Shown: piece after piece, positions 62,877 to 64,000 of the stretch
Layout of the letters: each line of letters starts with the position of its first letter
Numbering within the stretch: the stretch's first letter is position 1
Assembly: GCF_000208865.1 (NCBI RefSeq)
Contig: NC_018396.1
Span: 5,698,514 to 5,762,513 of the forward strand
DNA: 64,000 nt
Source of the DNA: Neospora caninum Liverpool
Taxonomy: Eukaryota > Apicomplexa > Conoidasida > Eucoccidiorida > Sarcocystidae
Direction: 5' to 3'
Translations under genes and position numbers: made by a program
The notes under the pieces: generated by a model
The model's database searches: none
Told to the model about the DNA's origin: nothing
What the model saw: only the letters and a program-made list of their open reading frames with translations

Positions 62877-64000
62877 GGACGCAAAGCGCTGATGCTTCTG
62901 ACATAAACGCTGTCTCGCGTCGGCCTGTCTCGTCCGCAGCTGCCTTTTTTGAGAGAGAGACTGCCGAAGAAAAGAGGCTTATCGAGACTCTCTCCAACAA
63001 TCGCGCAGAGAAAAGCCGTCTCGCGGCAAAATGGCCGACGTGTTCAGGTTCTGTCTTCGGAGGCGGAACCTCGCAAGCGAGAGAAGAAACGTCCCAGTGG
63101 AGTGAGTTCGGGTTTCTGTAAAGTCGCGCGCTGCTGCTCAGTCACGCGTCTCCCTCTGGGAAACGCGCGAAAGGGTGCCTGGCCCAGCAGCATTGCAACG
63201 TGTTTGCATACGCCTAAAGGGCCAGGGAAGCGATCCGTTTCCGCGGTCCCGTGGCCAAACCAGGACGCGTTATTCCGTTTATGTTTGAGCTGGTGCAGTT
63301 TGACAGTTCGCGGAGAGGGGTACGCAGGGTTTGAGGCCGTGAACATCTTTTGAAAGCTTTGCGTGGGTGAAGCCTCTTTGTTTCGAGATCTTGACAAACC
63401 GTTGCTGGAACAAGGTTCGTGTGCAAAGACACCGAAAAGGGTGAGAACCTTCTCGCGCCGTGTGCCGTCTCCATGTTTCGTGTGTCTCTTGCCGTTCGTT
63501 TTCCGTGGTGAGGGGTGGAGCCAGGCAGCGTTGAAATCTGTGTGCTTCCTGAAAGAGTAGAGCCAGCTCTCAACTTTCAAGTCAGAGTTTATGTGGGGTT
63601 TCGCTGCTTTAAACCCTACACTCCTCGCGAGAGTTTTTTGATCGCGGCGCCCCAAAACGGCGAGTGCTTTATAAAACATGGACACACGCCGTCGCGCTTG
63701 CTCTCTCGCGGCGTCCTCGCATGCTTCGCCTCGACCTTCCCCAAGATGCCACGACGCCTAGACCATCTGTGAGGGCCTTCCGACAAGGCTCGCCGCGATC
63801 GGTTTTCTCCTACACGCTTTTTGCTCTGCTCCGCGATTCCTCTGTTTGTCCCATCTGTGACACGGTGTCTGTTGGGCGCGTCGACTTCTTTTGCCTCTAT
63901 TCTCTCGTTGGCACGGTTTCCCTACTTCTCGGTGTCGTGTATGTGTCGATTCTGCTGGACGTCTCCGCGCTCTCTGTTCTGGCCCATCTCTCTCGCCTTC
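62877..64000. other. Region downstream of GWD, no supported gene
   Basis: About 1.1 kb, first the GWD 3' untranslated region. From about 63780 to the window end the + strand becomes rich in C and T, as in the leaders upstream of the other genes here. A further + strand gene may start beyond the window, but nothing in the window proves it. Confidence 0.45.

Overview
This window is nuclear DNA from a eukaryote, most likely a coccidian apicomplexan of the Toxoplasma/Neospora/Hammondia group. The coding exons are GC-rich and split by many 100-700 bp introns. There are pyrimidine-rich leaders, GAGACG-type promoter heptamers and long (TA)n and (TCTA)n microsatellites. One gene encodes a plant-type glucan water dikinase, which fits a parasite that stores cytosolic amylopectin. 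No bacterial operon, CRISPR array, rRNA or tRNA was seen. The species call is inference; no database search was possible.

Layout, all genes on the + strand: (1) 1351-20165, a 23-exon gene for a DOP1/Dopey homologue of about 3,028 residues (Golgi-endosome trafficking). (2) 23445-42586, a 23-exon gene for a TFIID subunit 2 (TAF2) homologue of about 3,125 residues whose last exon carries a C-terminal bromodomain. (3) 45702-46497, a two-exon gene for an 80-residue, Trp-rich, probably membrane-anchored protein that I do not recognise; a mitochondrial inner-membrane role is a guess. (4) 49124-62876, an 18-exon gene for an alpha-glucan water dikinase (GWD) of about 1,698 residues. It is complete from the starch-binding modules to the C-terminal nucleotide-binding domain and contains one GC-AG intron.

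The gaps 1-1350, 20166-23444, 42587-45701, 46498-49123 and 62877-64000 hold no gene I can support. They contain leaders, 3' regions, promoter-like heptamers and one 21-bp minisatellite. Long TA-repeat blocks occur only inside introns in this window.

The four genes share no pathway; their shared orientation does not imply a polycistron. Gene models were built by hand: in the three long genes every junction keeps reading phase and the summed exons divide exactly by three. A few junctions remain uncertain and are named in the entries.
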